From NCBI RefSeq assembly GCF_900070205.1, contig NZ_FAOO01000011.1, positions 27,837 to 91,393 of the forward strand: a stretch of 63,557 nucleotides of DNA. The letters run 5' to 3'. Below, one piece after another: positions 37,934-46,206 of the stretch. This DNA is from Candidatus Thermokryptus mobilis (GTDB lineage Bacteria; Bacteroidota; Ignavibacteria; Kryptoniales; Kryptoniaceae). Position numbers and translations under genes: made by a program. The notes under the pieces are model-generated. The model saw only the letters and a program-made list of their open reading frames with translations, was not told where the DNA came from and made no database searches. Each line of letters starts with the position of its first letter. Position 1 is the stretch's first letter.

Positions 37934-38576
37934 AAAAAGACAACTTCTAAAACTTTACAGAGATTCGTCTCTGGCGGAAAAGTTGAAAATTTATGCGCGT
38001 ATAATTTTCAACTTTGATCAAATTAAAAAACATCTTGATAACTTCATTCCAGCCGAGGGGAATGTCCTTGATTGGGGATGTGGGTATGGAATCTTTGCAA
38101 ATTATTTGAGGTTGAAAAATCCGAAGTTAAATGTCGTTGGATTTGATATTTCAAAGGTTAGAATTGAAGAGGCGAACAAAACAACTCCATTGTTAGGAGT
38201 GAAATTCACAAGCGATCCTTCCGAGATTAAATTTGATAGCTTCAAGCTTGTCCTTTTAATTGATGTCCTTCTTTTTTTGCCTGTTGATGAAAAAAAATCG
38301 CTTCTGAAAACAATTTACACCTCGCTTGAAAAAGGAGGGATTGTATTTATAAAAGACACCTTGAAATCCGAATCTTTGAGGTTTAAGTGGACGAAATTTG
38401 AAGAAAGTTTGAAGTTGAAATTCGGTGTCTATGGAAAGAATGTCAAATCCGGTTTGCATTATATTGAGGTTGACGAGTTGACGGGAATTCTTGAGGGAAT
38501 TAGGTATGAAATAGTTGATGTCATACCGGAGACGCATATTATCTATCCTGGGGTTTTCGTCATCGCTCGTAAATAG
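37917..38576 (+). CDS. Class I SAM-dependent methyltransferase
   Basis: 219 residues with a Rossmann-like SAM fold: NVLDWGCGYGIFANYL is motif I (E/D-x-G-x-G) and VVGFDISKVRIEEA motif II. KLVLLIDVLLFLPVDEKKSL is the motif post II region, with no metal-binding or catalytic residues that would fix the substrate. Small-molecule, lipid and protein substrates are all possible. It overlaps accC by 17 bases at its start and the convergent RNA methyltransferase gene by 17 at its end. Confidence 0.78.
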   Translation: MKISDEKRQLLKLYRDSSLAEKLKIYARIIFNFDQIKKHLDNFIPAEGNVLDWGCGYGIFANYLRLKNPKLNVVGFDISKVRIEEANKTTPLLGVKFTSDPSEIKFDSFKLVLLIDVLLFLPVDEKKSLLKTIYTSLEKGGIVFIKDTLKSESLRFKWTKFEESLKLKFGVYGKNVKSGLHYIEVDELTGILEGIRYEIVDVIPETHIIYPGVFVIARK

Positions 38577-39363
38577 AATAAGCTCTTGCGGATAGGATTA
38601 TTCCAGCTGATATAGCGACATTTAGTGATTCTGCTTGTCCAAATTTTTTTATTTTTATCGTCCCATCGGAAATTCTTACAAGTTCTGGGTCAACGCCGTG
38701 AGCTTCATTTCCAAAGATTAAAACAATTTTATCCTCGGTTAAAACTTTGTGATAGTCAATTTTTCCTGTTGGCGCAGTTGAAAAAATTTTAAAACCGATT
38801 GACTTTAATTTTGTAAGTTCATCTTTCAAGGTGACATCTTTAAGGAAGAGAACATTAAAAACAGAGCCAGATGTCGCCCTTAATGTTTTCGGGTTAAATA
38901 TGTCAACACTCATATCTGAAATTAAAATTGCATCAACTTTGAACCAATCACAGATCCTAAAGATCGTCCCGAGATTTCCGGGGTTTGATATTCTATCAAG
39001 TGCGATGACGGTCGCCTTTTTTGATTTTTGGAGTTTATTTATTATGTCGTCTTTTGAAAATTCAAACATTTTGGCAACTGCTATTATCCCTTGGGCTGTC
39101 TCAAGTTCCGATACTTTTTCAAGGTCTGCATCGTCAATTTCGTAAATTTCAATTTTTTTATTCTTGAGGTGGTTTAAAAATTCTTGTTCTTGTTGTGATT
39201 TTATAAATTTTTGGGAATACGCCACGAATAAAAAATCAGCTCCGAACTTAACCGCGTCTTTTATAATTTTCTCGCCTTCAAGGATGAAAAGTCCCGTTTT
39301 GTAGCGATATTTTTTGTTTTTGAGGAGTTGTAGCAGGGAATATTTTTGTTTGCTTATTTTCAT
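38560..39363 (-). CDS. TrmH/SpoU-family RNA 2'-O-methyltransferase
   Basis: Methylates a ribose 2'-OH in rRNA or tRNA. The N-terminal substrate-binding domain (KYRYKTGLFILEGEKIIKDA) precedes the SPOUT knot. Knot motifs are ALDRISNPGNLGTIFRIC, LIFGNEAHGVDPELV and FGQAESLNVAISAGIILSA. Length 267 fits the RlmB/TsnR-like group, but the exact target base is not readable. Three-part spacing: 6 bases from the downstream mutase on the same strand, 17-base convergent overlap with the gene at its end. Confidence 0.9.
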   Translation of the reverse strand: MKISKQKYSLLQLLKNKKYRYKTGLFILEGEKIIKDAVKFGADFLFVAYSQKFIKSQQEQEFLNHLKNKKIEIYEIDDADLEKVSELETAQGIIAVAKMFEFSKDDIINKLQKSKKATVIALDRISNPGNLGTIFRICDWFKVDAILISDMSVDIFNPKTLRATSGSVFNVLFLKDVTLKDELTKLKSIGFKIFSTAPTGKIDYHKVLTEDKIVLIFGNEAHGVDPELVRISDGTIKIKKFGQAESLNVAISAGIILSARAYSIYER

Positions 39364-39369
39364 AGTTTT

Positions 39370-41013
39370 TCATCTTTCTTTAAATTCACCCCAAATTTCC
39401 CTCAGGGTATCTGAGATTTCGCCTATCGTTGCGTATGCTTCAACGCATTCAATTATAGCTGGCATAAGGTTTTCACCGAGCAAGGCGCATTCCCGAAGTT
39501 TTTTAAGGGAGTTTTTGACTTTATCGTTATCCCTTTCGCTTCGGAGTTTTTTCAGGCGTTCAATTTGTTTTTTTATCGCTTCTTCGTTTAGTTTGAAAAT
39601 TTCAATTTTTTGTTTTTCATCCGTTTTAAATTCATTTATCCCGACGATAATTTTTTCTTTCCTTTCAATTTTCATCTGGTATTCATATGCGCTTTTTGCG
39701 ATTTCGTTTTGGATGAACCCTGCTTCTATTGCCTTTATTGCACCACCCATCGCTTCAATTTTATCAATATATTCCCAGACCCTTTTTTCAATTTCATTCG
39801 TAAGATATTCAACGAAATAACTTCCTGCGAGCGGATCAATTGTGTCTGTTACTCCACTTTCATAGGCGATTATTTGTTGTGTGCGAAGTGCTGTCGTTGC
39901 CGATTCTTCAGTTGGTAAGGCAAGTGCTTCATCTTTTGCGTTTGTGTGAAGGGATTGGCAACCGCCAAGAACAGCAGCGAGCGCCTGGATGGTCACCCTG
40001 ACGATGTTGTTTTCAATTTGTTGCGCCGTTAGAGTTGAACCACCTGTTTGAGCGTGAAATCTAAGCTTTAACGCTTCTTCATTTGTCACACCGAATTTCT
40101 CCTTCATTATCTTCGCCCAAATCCTACGAGCTGCTCTGAACTTGGCAATCTCTTCAAAGAAATTATTGTGCGCATTGAAAAAGAAAGAAAGCTGTTGCCC
40201 GAATTTATTGACATCAAGTCCAGCTTTTATAGCTGAGCGCACATATTCAATCGCATTTGCGAATGTAAAAGCCAACTCTTGAACCGCATTAGCCCCCGCC
40301 TCGCGAATGTGATAACCACTGATTGAGATGACATTCCATTTCGGGAGATTTTCATTGCACCATTGGAATATATCAACAATTAGTTTCATTGATTCTTTAG
40401 GTGGATAAATGTAAGTCCCTCTGGCTATATACTCTTTCAGGATGTCGTTTTGAATCGTCCCGGAAATTTTTTTAAGGTCTGCACCCTGTTTCTTCGCAAC
40501 TGCTACATACATAGCAAGTAAAATCGCAGCAGTTGCATTTATCGTCATTGATGTGGTTATTTTTTCAAGGTTTATACCGTCAAAGAGAATTTCCATGTCT
40601 TGAAGCGAGTCAATCGCAACACCAACCCTTCCGACCTCTCCCTCAGCCATTGGATGGTCAGAGTCATAACCCATTTGAGTTGGCAGGTCAAATGCCACAG
40701 ATAACCCCATTTGACCGTGTTCAAGCAGGTATTTGAATCTTTTATTCGTCTCTTCCGCTGTCCCGAACCCGGCATATTGTCTCATCGTCCAAAGTCGTCC
40801 GCGATACATCGTCGGGTATACCCCTCTTGTAAATGGATATTCACCGGGGAAGCCAAGCTTCTCAATGTAGTCAAAATTTTCATCGGGGAGATAAAATCTG
40901 TCTATTTCAATGCCAGAATCGGTTTGGAATGAACTTTTCCTTTCTTTGAATTTGCCCGAATGCAAAAATTTATCTTCCCATTCCAATTTTTTCATTTTTA
41001 ATTCTTCGCTCAT
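39370..41013 (-). CDS. mcmA1: Methylmalonyl-CoA mutase catalytic (large-type) subunit
   Basis: The TIM-barrel subunit that rearranges methylmalonyl-CoA and succinyl-CoA using adenosylcobalamin. [20 protein letters not shown] and [17 protein letters not shown] are hallmark sequences; [20 protein letters not shown] and [12 protein letters not shown] also match. At 547 residues it lacks the C-terminal B12-binding domain, as in split (alpha plus small beta) mutases. The small subunit is not in the window. The epimerase mce is at 4917-5339. ATG may be at 41013 or one of the two internal Met codons nearby. Confidence 0.92.
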   Translation of the reverse strand: MSEELKMKKLEWEDKFLHSGKFKERKSSFQTDSGIEIDRFYLPDENFDYIEKLGFPGEYPFTRGVYPTMYRGRLWTMRQYAGFGTAEETNKRFKYLLEHGQMGLSVAFDLPTQMGYDSDHPMAEGEVGRVGVAIDSLQDMEILFDGINLEKITTSMTINATAAILLAMYVAVAKKQGADLKKISGTIQNDILKEYIARGTYIYPPKESMKLIVDIFQWCNENLPKWNVISISGYHIREAGANAVQELAFTFANAIEYVRSAIKAGLDVNKFGQQLSFFFNAHNNFFEEIAKFRAARRIWAKIMKEKFGVTNEEALKLRFHAQTGGSTLTAQQIENNIVRVTIQALAAVLGGCQSLHTNAKDEALALPTEESATTALRTQQIIAYESGVTDTIDPLAGSYFVEYLTNEIEKRVWEYIDKIEAMGGAIKAIEAGFIQNEIAKSAYEYQMKIERKEKIIVGINEFKTDEKQKIEIFKLNEEAIKKQIERLKKLRSERDNDKVKNSLKKLRECALLGENLMPAIIECVEAYATIGEISDTLREIWGEFKER

Positions 41014-41032
41014 CGCTTTTAAACTTTTTGTT

Positions 41033-41983
41033 TTACTTTTCCGCGATTTCGGGTTTGTATCTGTAAATTAAATTTAAAACAACCCTTCCGACTTTTTCTA
41101 AACTCTGCGGTGAACATTTGTCGGGCGTGTCCTCAACTGTGTGCCAATACGGATAGTCAAAATCAATTATATTAATCGTTCTGATCCCAACCTCGTTTAA
41201 GGGGATATGGTCGTCGTAAACATTGTGTTTGATTTGATCTTTGAATTCATCTATGCCAAGTTCACGCGCAATTGACCAGACATAATTTACAACATCAGGT
41301 GCGTATTTCATTGAGTTCTCTTCTTTGAAAATTTGCAAGTCCTTATCCCCGACCATATCAAGTAAAATTCCAAATTGTGGTAAATAGTTCGCTTGTTTAT
41401 TCTTTGCGAAGTATTTTGAGCCGATGCAAAAGTTTTCAAGGTCACCGGATATTCCGAGGTCCTCACCGTCAAAGAAAATGATGTCAACTCCTATTGGTGG
41501 TGGGTCATTTTTTAAAATCCTTGCGATCTCAAGTAGAACCGCAACACCGCTTGCGCCATCGTTTGCCCCCGGAACCGGTTGGATTCTTTTTGATGTCTCT
41601 TTCTCTTCATCCGCATACGGTCTTGAATCCCAATGTGCGCAAAGGAGAACTCTAAAACCAGATTTTAAGTTGAATGATGCGATTATATTCGTGAGTTTAA
41701 AATTTTTGCCAAGGTATGAGTGTGTGAATTCTTGAAGTTGGACCGCATCGGCATATTTAGAGATTTCAGAGTAAAGAAAATTTTTGCACTCTTCGTGTGA
41801 TTTTGAGTTTGGAACGCGGGGACCAAATGAAACCTGCTTTTCAAGAAACCAAAATGCGGAGTCGGCATTGAAATTAGGAACTTGAACTTGTCTTTCAATT
41901 TGCGCCTGCCCTTGTTCTAGCTTCCTTTCTGACTTGCAACTTAAGAGGAAAATTAGCAAAATTAAAAGAGGTATTTTGATCAT
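41033..41983 (-). CDS. M28-family zinc peptidase lipoprotein (glutaminyl-cyclase-like)
   Basis: I start at ATG 41983, giving [19 protein letters not shown]: a lipoprotein signal with lipobox LLSC. Longer starts to 42052 would spoil it. Zinc ligands are in [41 protein letters not shown] and [15 protein letters not shown]. The spacing and the DGEDLG motif resemble glutaminyl-peptide cyclotransferases, which share the M28 fold. It is therefore a periplasmic or surface lipoprotein, acting as an aminopeptidase or as a cyclase forming N-terminal pyroglutamate. Confidence 0.83.
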   Translation of the reverse strand: MIKIPLLILLIFLLSCKSERKLEQGQAQIERQVQVPNFNADSAFWFLEKQVSFGPRVPNSKSHEECKNFLYSEISKYADAVQLQEFTHSYLGKNFKLTNIIASFNLKSGFRVLLCAHWDSRPYADEEKETSKRIQPVPGANDGASGVAVLLEIARILKNDPPPIGVDIIFFDGEDLGISGDLENFCIGSKYFAKNKQANYLPQFGILLDMVGDKDLQIFKEENSMKYAPDVVNYVWSIARELGIDEFKDQIKHNVYDDHIPLNEVGIRTINIIDFDYPYWHTVEDTPDKCSPQSLEKVGRVVLNLIYRYKPEIAEK

Positions 41984-42055
41984 CTCGTCATTCATGAAAT
42001 TAAATTTTGAAAGAGCACAAAGTAAAATAAAAAAGCGCAAGATAAATTTCAATTA

Positions 42056-42778
42056 ATGGCTTTTTACAGGACTTTACATTCTTGGGATGTTTCACCTGAT
42101 GAAGCGATAAAAATTCAAAACCAACTTAGGAACCTCGTCAAGGTAGAAAAACTTGTCGGTGAAATTCGTTATATAGCAGGGGCTGATGTATCTTTTGATA
42201 AGGGCTCAAATGTGGTTTATGCTGGTGTTCTCGTTTTGAAGTTCCCAGAACTTGAAGAGGTTGATCGTTCACTTGTTGTAACGGAGGTTAACTTTCCGTA
42301 CATACCCGGGCTTTTATCTTTCCGTGAGTCGCCAGCATTGATAAAGGCGTGGGAGAAGATTAAAATCGCCCCGGATGTGGTTATGATTGACGGTCAAGGG
42401 ATAGCTCATCCGCGAAGGTTCGGGATAGCATCGCATTTCGGAGTTTTGGTTGATAAACCAACAATCGGTTGTGCGAAAAGTTTGCTTGTTGGAGTATATG
42501 AAGAACCGAAGGGTGAAGCCGGAAACTTTTCTTATCTTTACGATTCTGGCGAAATAATTGGAGTTGCTTTGAGGACAAGGGATAATGTTCAACCTGTATT
42601 TGTATCCATCGGACACAAAATCACACTTGACGAATCAATTCAAATCGTTATGAAGACGGTTCGCGGTTATAGAATACCAGAGCCGACAAGACAAGCACAT
42701 TTGATTGTTAATGCCCTTCGTCGTGGTGAAATTAAACCCGGGACGAGGACAAATCCAGAACAGGGGAGTTTATTTTAG
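42056..42778 (+). CDS. nfi: Endonuclease V (deoxyinosine 3'-endonuclease)
   Basis: Cuts one base 3' of deoxyinosine to begin repair of deaminated adenine. YIAGADVSFDKG carries the first catalytic Asp, VVMIDGQGIAHPRRFGIASH the second Asp and the tyrosine-wedge neighbourhood, and LSFRESPALIKAW the PYIP-xLSFRE strand. Length 240 is normal. There is no Shine-Dalgarno before ATG 42056. After its stop comes 0.5 kb without a clear gene. Confidence 0.94.
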   Translation: MAFYRTLHSWDVSPDEAIKIQNQLRNLVKVEKLVGEIRYIAGADVSFDKGSNVVYAGVLVLKFPELEEVDRSLVVTEVNFPYIPGLLSFRESPALIKAWEKIKIAPDVVMIDGQGIAHPRRFGIASHFGVLVDKPTIGCAKSLLVGVYEEPKGEAGNFSYLYDSGEIIGVALRTRDNVQPVFVSIGHKITLDESIQIVMKTVRGYRIPEPTRQAHLIVNALRRGEIKPGTRTNPEQGSLF

Positions 42779-42883
42779 ATGGACTGACTTTAAAGGTTCA
42801 AAATCGCATCTCCTTGATTTGAACACAACCTAACTTGTTAAGTTAAACAAAACGGACAAAAAACATAGGAAAGGTTGGCGATT

Positions 42884-43036
42884 TTGAACAAGTGGGGGAA
42901 AATTAAAAAACGAAATTTTTTTAAATTTCTTGTGAAGAAAAAAGCGCGGTTTAAAAAAACAAAAAGAGGGAATCACAAGGGGATTGGTTTGATGATTTTG
43001 TTTGTTTTCACTTCAACTTTAGCGTTAATCAAGTAG
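42884..43036 (+). CDS. Possible small Lys-rich protein with a hydrophobic end, unsupported by homology
   Basis: A TTG at 42884 (alternative TTG at 42875), preceded by AGGAAAGG, opens 50 residues: about 35 rich in Lys/Arg (KWGKIKKRNFFKFLVKKKAR) and a hydrophobic end (GLMILFVFTSTLALIK). The Shine-Dalgarno-like sequence is the only positive sign. Lys and Phe runs arise readily in A/T-rich non-coding DNA, and its end lies inside the inverted repeat, so chance is more likely than not. Confidence 0.15.
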   Translation: MNKWGKIKKRNFFKFLVKKKARFKKTKRGNHKGIGLMILFVFTSTLALIK

Positions 43037-43157
43037 TTTGTCTTGCTGAAGTCCGGTTTGCCTAAAGTTGAAGTAAAAGAAAAATCAAATGAAATCCCAA
43101 TCAAAACTACCCAAACCCAACTTTAAAAACACTAAAATTCACAAAAACAAACAAAAT
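42995..43157. repeat. Nested inverted repeat of about 160 bases
   Basis: Outer arms ATTTTGTTTGTTTT (42995-43008) and AAAACAAACAAAAT (43144-43157) are perfect complements. Inside them, ACTTCAACTTTAG (43010-43022) and CTAAAGTTGAAGT (43062-43074) are also perfect complements. The two pairs do not stack into one stem. It could be a decayed miniature element or a structured RNA. Confidence 0.6.
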
Positions 43158-43202
43158 GATTTTGATTAAGTGAATCCTTTTCCCTTCATTCTAATACAAC
43201 AC

Positions 43203-43286
43203 TTTCTCCCTTGCGGGAGAGGGTAGGAGTGCAGTTAATTTTTTCACCCCCACCTCAGTCCTCCCCCGTCAAGGAGGAGGAAATTT
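43203..43286. repeat. Pair of REP-like hairpins in inverted orientation
   Basis: First unit: stem TCTCCC / GGGAGA with loop TTGC (43205-43220), followed by GGGTAGGAGTG. Second unit: CACCCCCACCTC, then stem TCCTCC / GGAGGA (43259-43278). The second reads as a degenerate reverse complement of the first, as in a doublet of repetitive extragenic palindromes. The run AAATTTTTT after the second hairpin could also end transcription from nfi. Composition differs sharply from flanking DNA. Confidence 0.55.
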
Positions 43287-43287
43287 T

Positions 43288-44574
43288 TTAAATTTTCATT
43301 CCTTCAGCAGACACTATTTTAAATGGGTTAAAGTAGCCATAAACGAGGTGCGGGAACTCTTCTTTCAAAAGTTTCATCACATTTTTAATCCCAAGTTTTT
43401 CAGTTTTTCCGTCAACTCCGATGAGCTCAAGATACCAATCTGGGTCAATGTTGAAGTTTCGCCATTGAATCATTGATATGTCTGTTTCTTTTATAAGTTT
43501 TCTCATCGCTTGATATTCTTCTACCCAATCGGTCAAGCCAGGAAATACGAAATAATTTACCGAAACCCAGCGATTGAATTTTCTGGCAATTTTGATTGAG
43601 TTTAGGACATCATCAAAGGTATAATTGTTTGGTCTGTAATATCTGTGATAGATTTCAGGTATAGCGCTGTTCATGCTGACGCGGATGCTGTCAAGCCCTG
43701 CTTTACATAGTTGTTCAATTGCTTCTGGTTTGCTTGCGTTTGTGTTTAAGTTTATAACGCCTCGTTTTGTTCGTTTGCGTATTTCTTTTATCGCTTCCTT
43801 TATGACTTCCCAGACAAGGAGTGGTTCTCCTTCACAACCTTGACCGAAGCTGACGATTGGATTTGGTGCATTTTCAAGGTGTGGGACAGCGATTTCCACT
43901 ATTTCCTCAACAGTGGGGATAAATGTCAGTCTATCTTGCGTGCTTGGTATCCCAGTGTCATCTGGTTGATAAGAGATACATCCGATGCAGTTTGCATTGC
44001 AACCTGGTGAAGTTGGTATTGGTGCTTCCCATCGCCCGAGAAAATAATTTCTTGCAGCTGGGCAAAGGTAACGCAGGGCACAATTTTCACCAAGATGATG
44101 AAGAAGGCGATTTTTGGGATGAAGTTTTAATTTTCGTTTGACATTTTTTATAACAAGGTTGTGATCAAATTGATCGCAGTCCTGTCTTTTGTCCGGGTCA
44201 ATTCTGATTGCTGGGGCGTAAAATTTCCCATCAAGCCAGCCAACAGCGGTATAGGCAAAAAGTGGAAGCAAAGGGGCATTTTCATCCTTTTCGTAGGCGG
44301 AAAGAAGAAGCTGCGTGTGAGCTGGAGCTAAAAACACCGCAACAGCCCAGCCATCTTCAACAACAACCCTTTCGCCAGATTTCCTGTCAAAGCCGATAGG
44401 TTTACGCATAGGAAGCTCAAACAGCTGACTTCCCTCCGGGATTTCAATTAAATCTCGGGGGTTTACTCTCTCAATTTCAAATCCGCTTCTTCCAGTCATT
44501 TCAAGCTCTGGGATATCGTAAATGTTTCCCTTGCCATCGCTTATGACAAGGTTTGGGATTTTCTTTATTCGCAT
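43288..44574 (-). CDS. Radical SAM protein, function unknown
   Basis: I start at ATG 44574 (MRIKKIPNLVISDGKGNIYD); the frame is open to 44670 but that stretch looks non-coding. About 428 residues. The cluster motif PGCNANCIGCISYQ gives CxxxCxxC near residue 190, preceded by an unusual 190-residue N-terminal region containing further Cys (CALRYLCPAARNYFLG). GQGCEGEPLLVWEVI and GVINLNTNASKPEAIEQL are barrel strands with the GEPL SAM-contact motif. There are no neighbours to indicate a substrate. Confidence 0.8.
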   Translation of the reverse strand: MRIKKIPNLVISDGKGNIYDIPELEMTGRSGFEIERVNPRDLIEIPEGSQLFELPMRKPIGFDRKSGERVVVEDGWAVAVFLAPAHTQLLLSAYEKDENAPLLPLFAYTAVGWLDGKFYAPAIRIDPDKRQDCDQFDHNLVIKNVKRKLKLHPKNRLLHHLGENCALRYLCPAARNYFLGRWEAPIPTSPGCNANCIGCISYQPDDTGIPSTQDRLTFIPTVEEIVEIAVPHLENAPNPIVSFGQGCEGEPLLVWEVIKEAIKEIRKRTKRGVINLNTNASKPEAIEQLCKAGLDSIRVSMNSAIPEIYHRYYRPNNYTFDDVLNSIKIARKFNRWVSVNYFVFPGLTDWVEEYQAMRKLIKETDISMIQWRNFNIDPDWYLELIGVDGKTEKLGIKNVMKLLKEEFPHLVYGYFNPFKIVSAEGMKI

Positions 44575-44658
44575 AAGGATTTGCTTCAGCAGTGATTGTT
44601 TTTGAAAAATAATATAATGGATTGGATGGATAAGTGAAAATTTAACGGGGTGCTTTTC

Positions 44659-44687
44659 TTGATTATTCAATCAGGTTTGTGTATTTT
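44659..44687 (+). promoter_or_regulatory. Candidate promoter of the heptose-TamB-rnr block
   Basis: TTGATT (44659) and TATTTT (44682) with a 17-base spacer, in the divergent gap about 33 bases before the ATG at 44720. It is a partial sigma-70-type match only. Confidence 0.3.
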
Positions 44688-44719
44688 TTATTTGAAATCA
44701 AAAAAATCTAAGGTCAATA

Positions 44720-45724
44720 ATGATAAGGTTCACCGAGGAGCGACTCAACGACATTTTTAAAAATTTTGAAAGGGTAAAGGTTGCTGTTATTGGTGATGTA
44801 ATGCTTGACCGTTATATTTGGGGAAGCGTCAACCGAGTTTCCCCTGAAGCGCCTGTTCCGGTGATTGAGGTTGAAGGTGAAGATGCCAAACTTGGTGGCG
44901 CTGGAAATGTCGCTAATAACATAAAGTCACTTGGTGCTTTTCCCCTCTTAATAGGAGTTGTTGGGGACGATAGAGAAGGCGAAACACTTTTTGAACTTAT
45001 GAAACAGGAAGGCTTTAATACGGGTGGAATTATAATTGACAAAACAAGACCAACAACTGTTAAAACAAGAGTCATAGCACACAGTCAACATGTTGTGAGA
45101 ATTGATAAAGAGTCAAAAGAACCGATAAATTACACGATTCAAGAAAGGATAAAAGAAATCATCCTGCAGAACATACACGATTTAAATGCGATAATAATTG
45201 AAGATTACAACAAGGGCGTGGTTGTAAGGAACTTGATTTATGATCTTATTGAGATAGCAAATAAATACGATGTTTTGATAACGGTTGATCCAAAGTTTGA
45301 TAATTTTTTTGAGTTTAAAAATGTCACTGTTTTCAAGCCGAACCGCAAGGAAGTTGAGGATGTTCTTGGAAGGAAACTTGACACAGAGGAAAAGATAATT
45401 GAAGCTGGAAGAGTCATACTTGAGCGTTTGAGGTGTAGGTATCTTTTACTGACGCGTGGTGAAAAGGGTATGACGCTTTTCACCCGTGATGGCGAGATAA
45501 CGCATATACCAACGAAGGCGAAGAAGGTGGCTGATGTTTCTGGCGCTGGTGACACTGTTATATCAACCATAACCGTTGCGCTTGCTGGAGGAGCAAATAT
45601 AGTTGAGTCGGCAGCTCTTGCAAATTACGCAGCTGGAATTGTAGTTGAAGAAGTGGGTGTTGTCCCTGTTAATAAAGAAAAACTTTTTAAAGTAGCACTT
45701 CTTGATTCAAAAGGTGAATGGTGA
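44720..45724 (+). CDS. hldE1: D-glycero-beta-D-manno-heptose-7-phosphate kinase (HldE kinase domain)
   Basis: Phosphorylates D-manno-heptose 7-phosphate on the way to ADP-heptose for LPS core. A PfkB-family kinase of 334 residues: VAVIGDVMLDRYIWGSVNR and VSPEAPVPVIEVEGEDAKLGG-like strand at the N-terminus, LTRGEKGMTLF, and VSGAGDTVISTITVALAGG with the catalytic Asp near 277. In many proteobacteria this domain is fused to the adenylyltransferase; here the two are separate genes, the second starting within the stop region of the first. Confidence 0.93.
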   Translation: MIRFTEERLNDIFKNFERVKVAVIGDVMLDRYIWGSVNRVSPEAPVPVIEVEGEDAKLGGAGNVANNIKSLGAFPLLIGVVGDDREGETLFELMKQEGFNTGGIIIDKTRPTTVKTRVIAHSQHVVRIDKESKEPINYTIQERIKEIILQNIHDLNAIIIEDYNKGVVVRNLIYDLIEIANKYDVLITVDPKFDNFFEFKNVTVFKPNRKEVEDVLGRKLDTEEKIIEAGRVILERLRCRYLLLTRGEKGMTLFTRDGEITHIPTKAKKVADVSGAGDTVISTITVALAGGANIVESAALANYAAGIVVEEVGVVPVNKEKLFKVALLDSKGEW

Positions 45725-46206
45725 TGGGAAAAATAGTTGAGGTTGATGAAATAGCGAAGATAAGTATGGAACTTAAAAACAAGGGAAAGAAAATTGTCTT
45801 CACGAATGGTTGCTTTGATATCTTGCACAGGGGGCATGTTGAATATCTTTCAAAGGCAAAACAACTTGGAGATGTGCTTATCGTTGGACTTAATAGCGAT
45901 TCATCTGTTAAGATGATAAAAGGGGATAAAAGACCGATCGTTCCACAAGAGGATAGAGCTTTTATTCTTTCAAACCTTTCTTTTGTTGATTATGTTGTGA
46001 TTTTTGACGAGCCGACACCTTATGAGTTAATTTCAAAGATCGTCCCAGATGTCCTTGTTAAGGGAAGCGATTGGTCTGAGGAAAATGTCGTCGGGAGGGA
46101 CATCGTTGAAGCAAATGGTGGGAAAGTGGTATTGATTGAGCTTGTCCCTGGTAGGTCAACGACAAATGTAATCAAAACCATCATTGAAAGATTTTGTCCG
46201 AGATGA
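45724..46206 (+). CDS. hldE2: D-glycero-beta-D-manno-heptose 1-phosphate adenylyltransferase
   Basis: Adds AMP to heptose 1-phosphate, the second HldE activity. The nucleotidyltransferase signature KIVFTNGCFDILHRGHVEYL contains the HxGH motif, and VLVKGSDWSEENVVG and ELVPGRSTTNVIKTI complete the family pattern. About 160 residues, a stand-alone RfaE domain II. Starts ATG 45724, overlapping the kinase stop; ATG 45718 is an alternative. A 4-base overlap leads into the TamB-like gene. Confidence 0.93.
   Translation: MGKIVEVDEIAKISMELKNKGKKIVFTNGCFDILHRGHVEYLSKAKQLGDVLIVGLNSDSSVKMIKGDKRPIVPQEDRAFILSNLSFVDYVVIFDEPTPYELISKIVPDVLVKGSDWSEENVVGRDIVEANGGKVVLIELVPGRSTTNVIKTIIERFCPR

Larger units (their letters stand above)
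42779..43287 (+). other. Non-coding gap of 509 bases with inverted repeats and a weak small frame
   Basis: The gap sits between the ends of two convergent genes. It holds a nested inverted repeat at 42995-43157 and a pair of REP-like hairpins at 43203-43286, listed separately. A possible 50-residue frame starts TTG at 42884 and ends at 43036. The sequence is A/T-rich until about 43190, then becomes C/G-rich. I see no transposase, tRNA or complete gene here. Confidence 0.6.
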
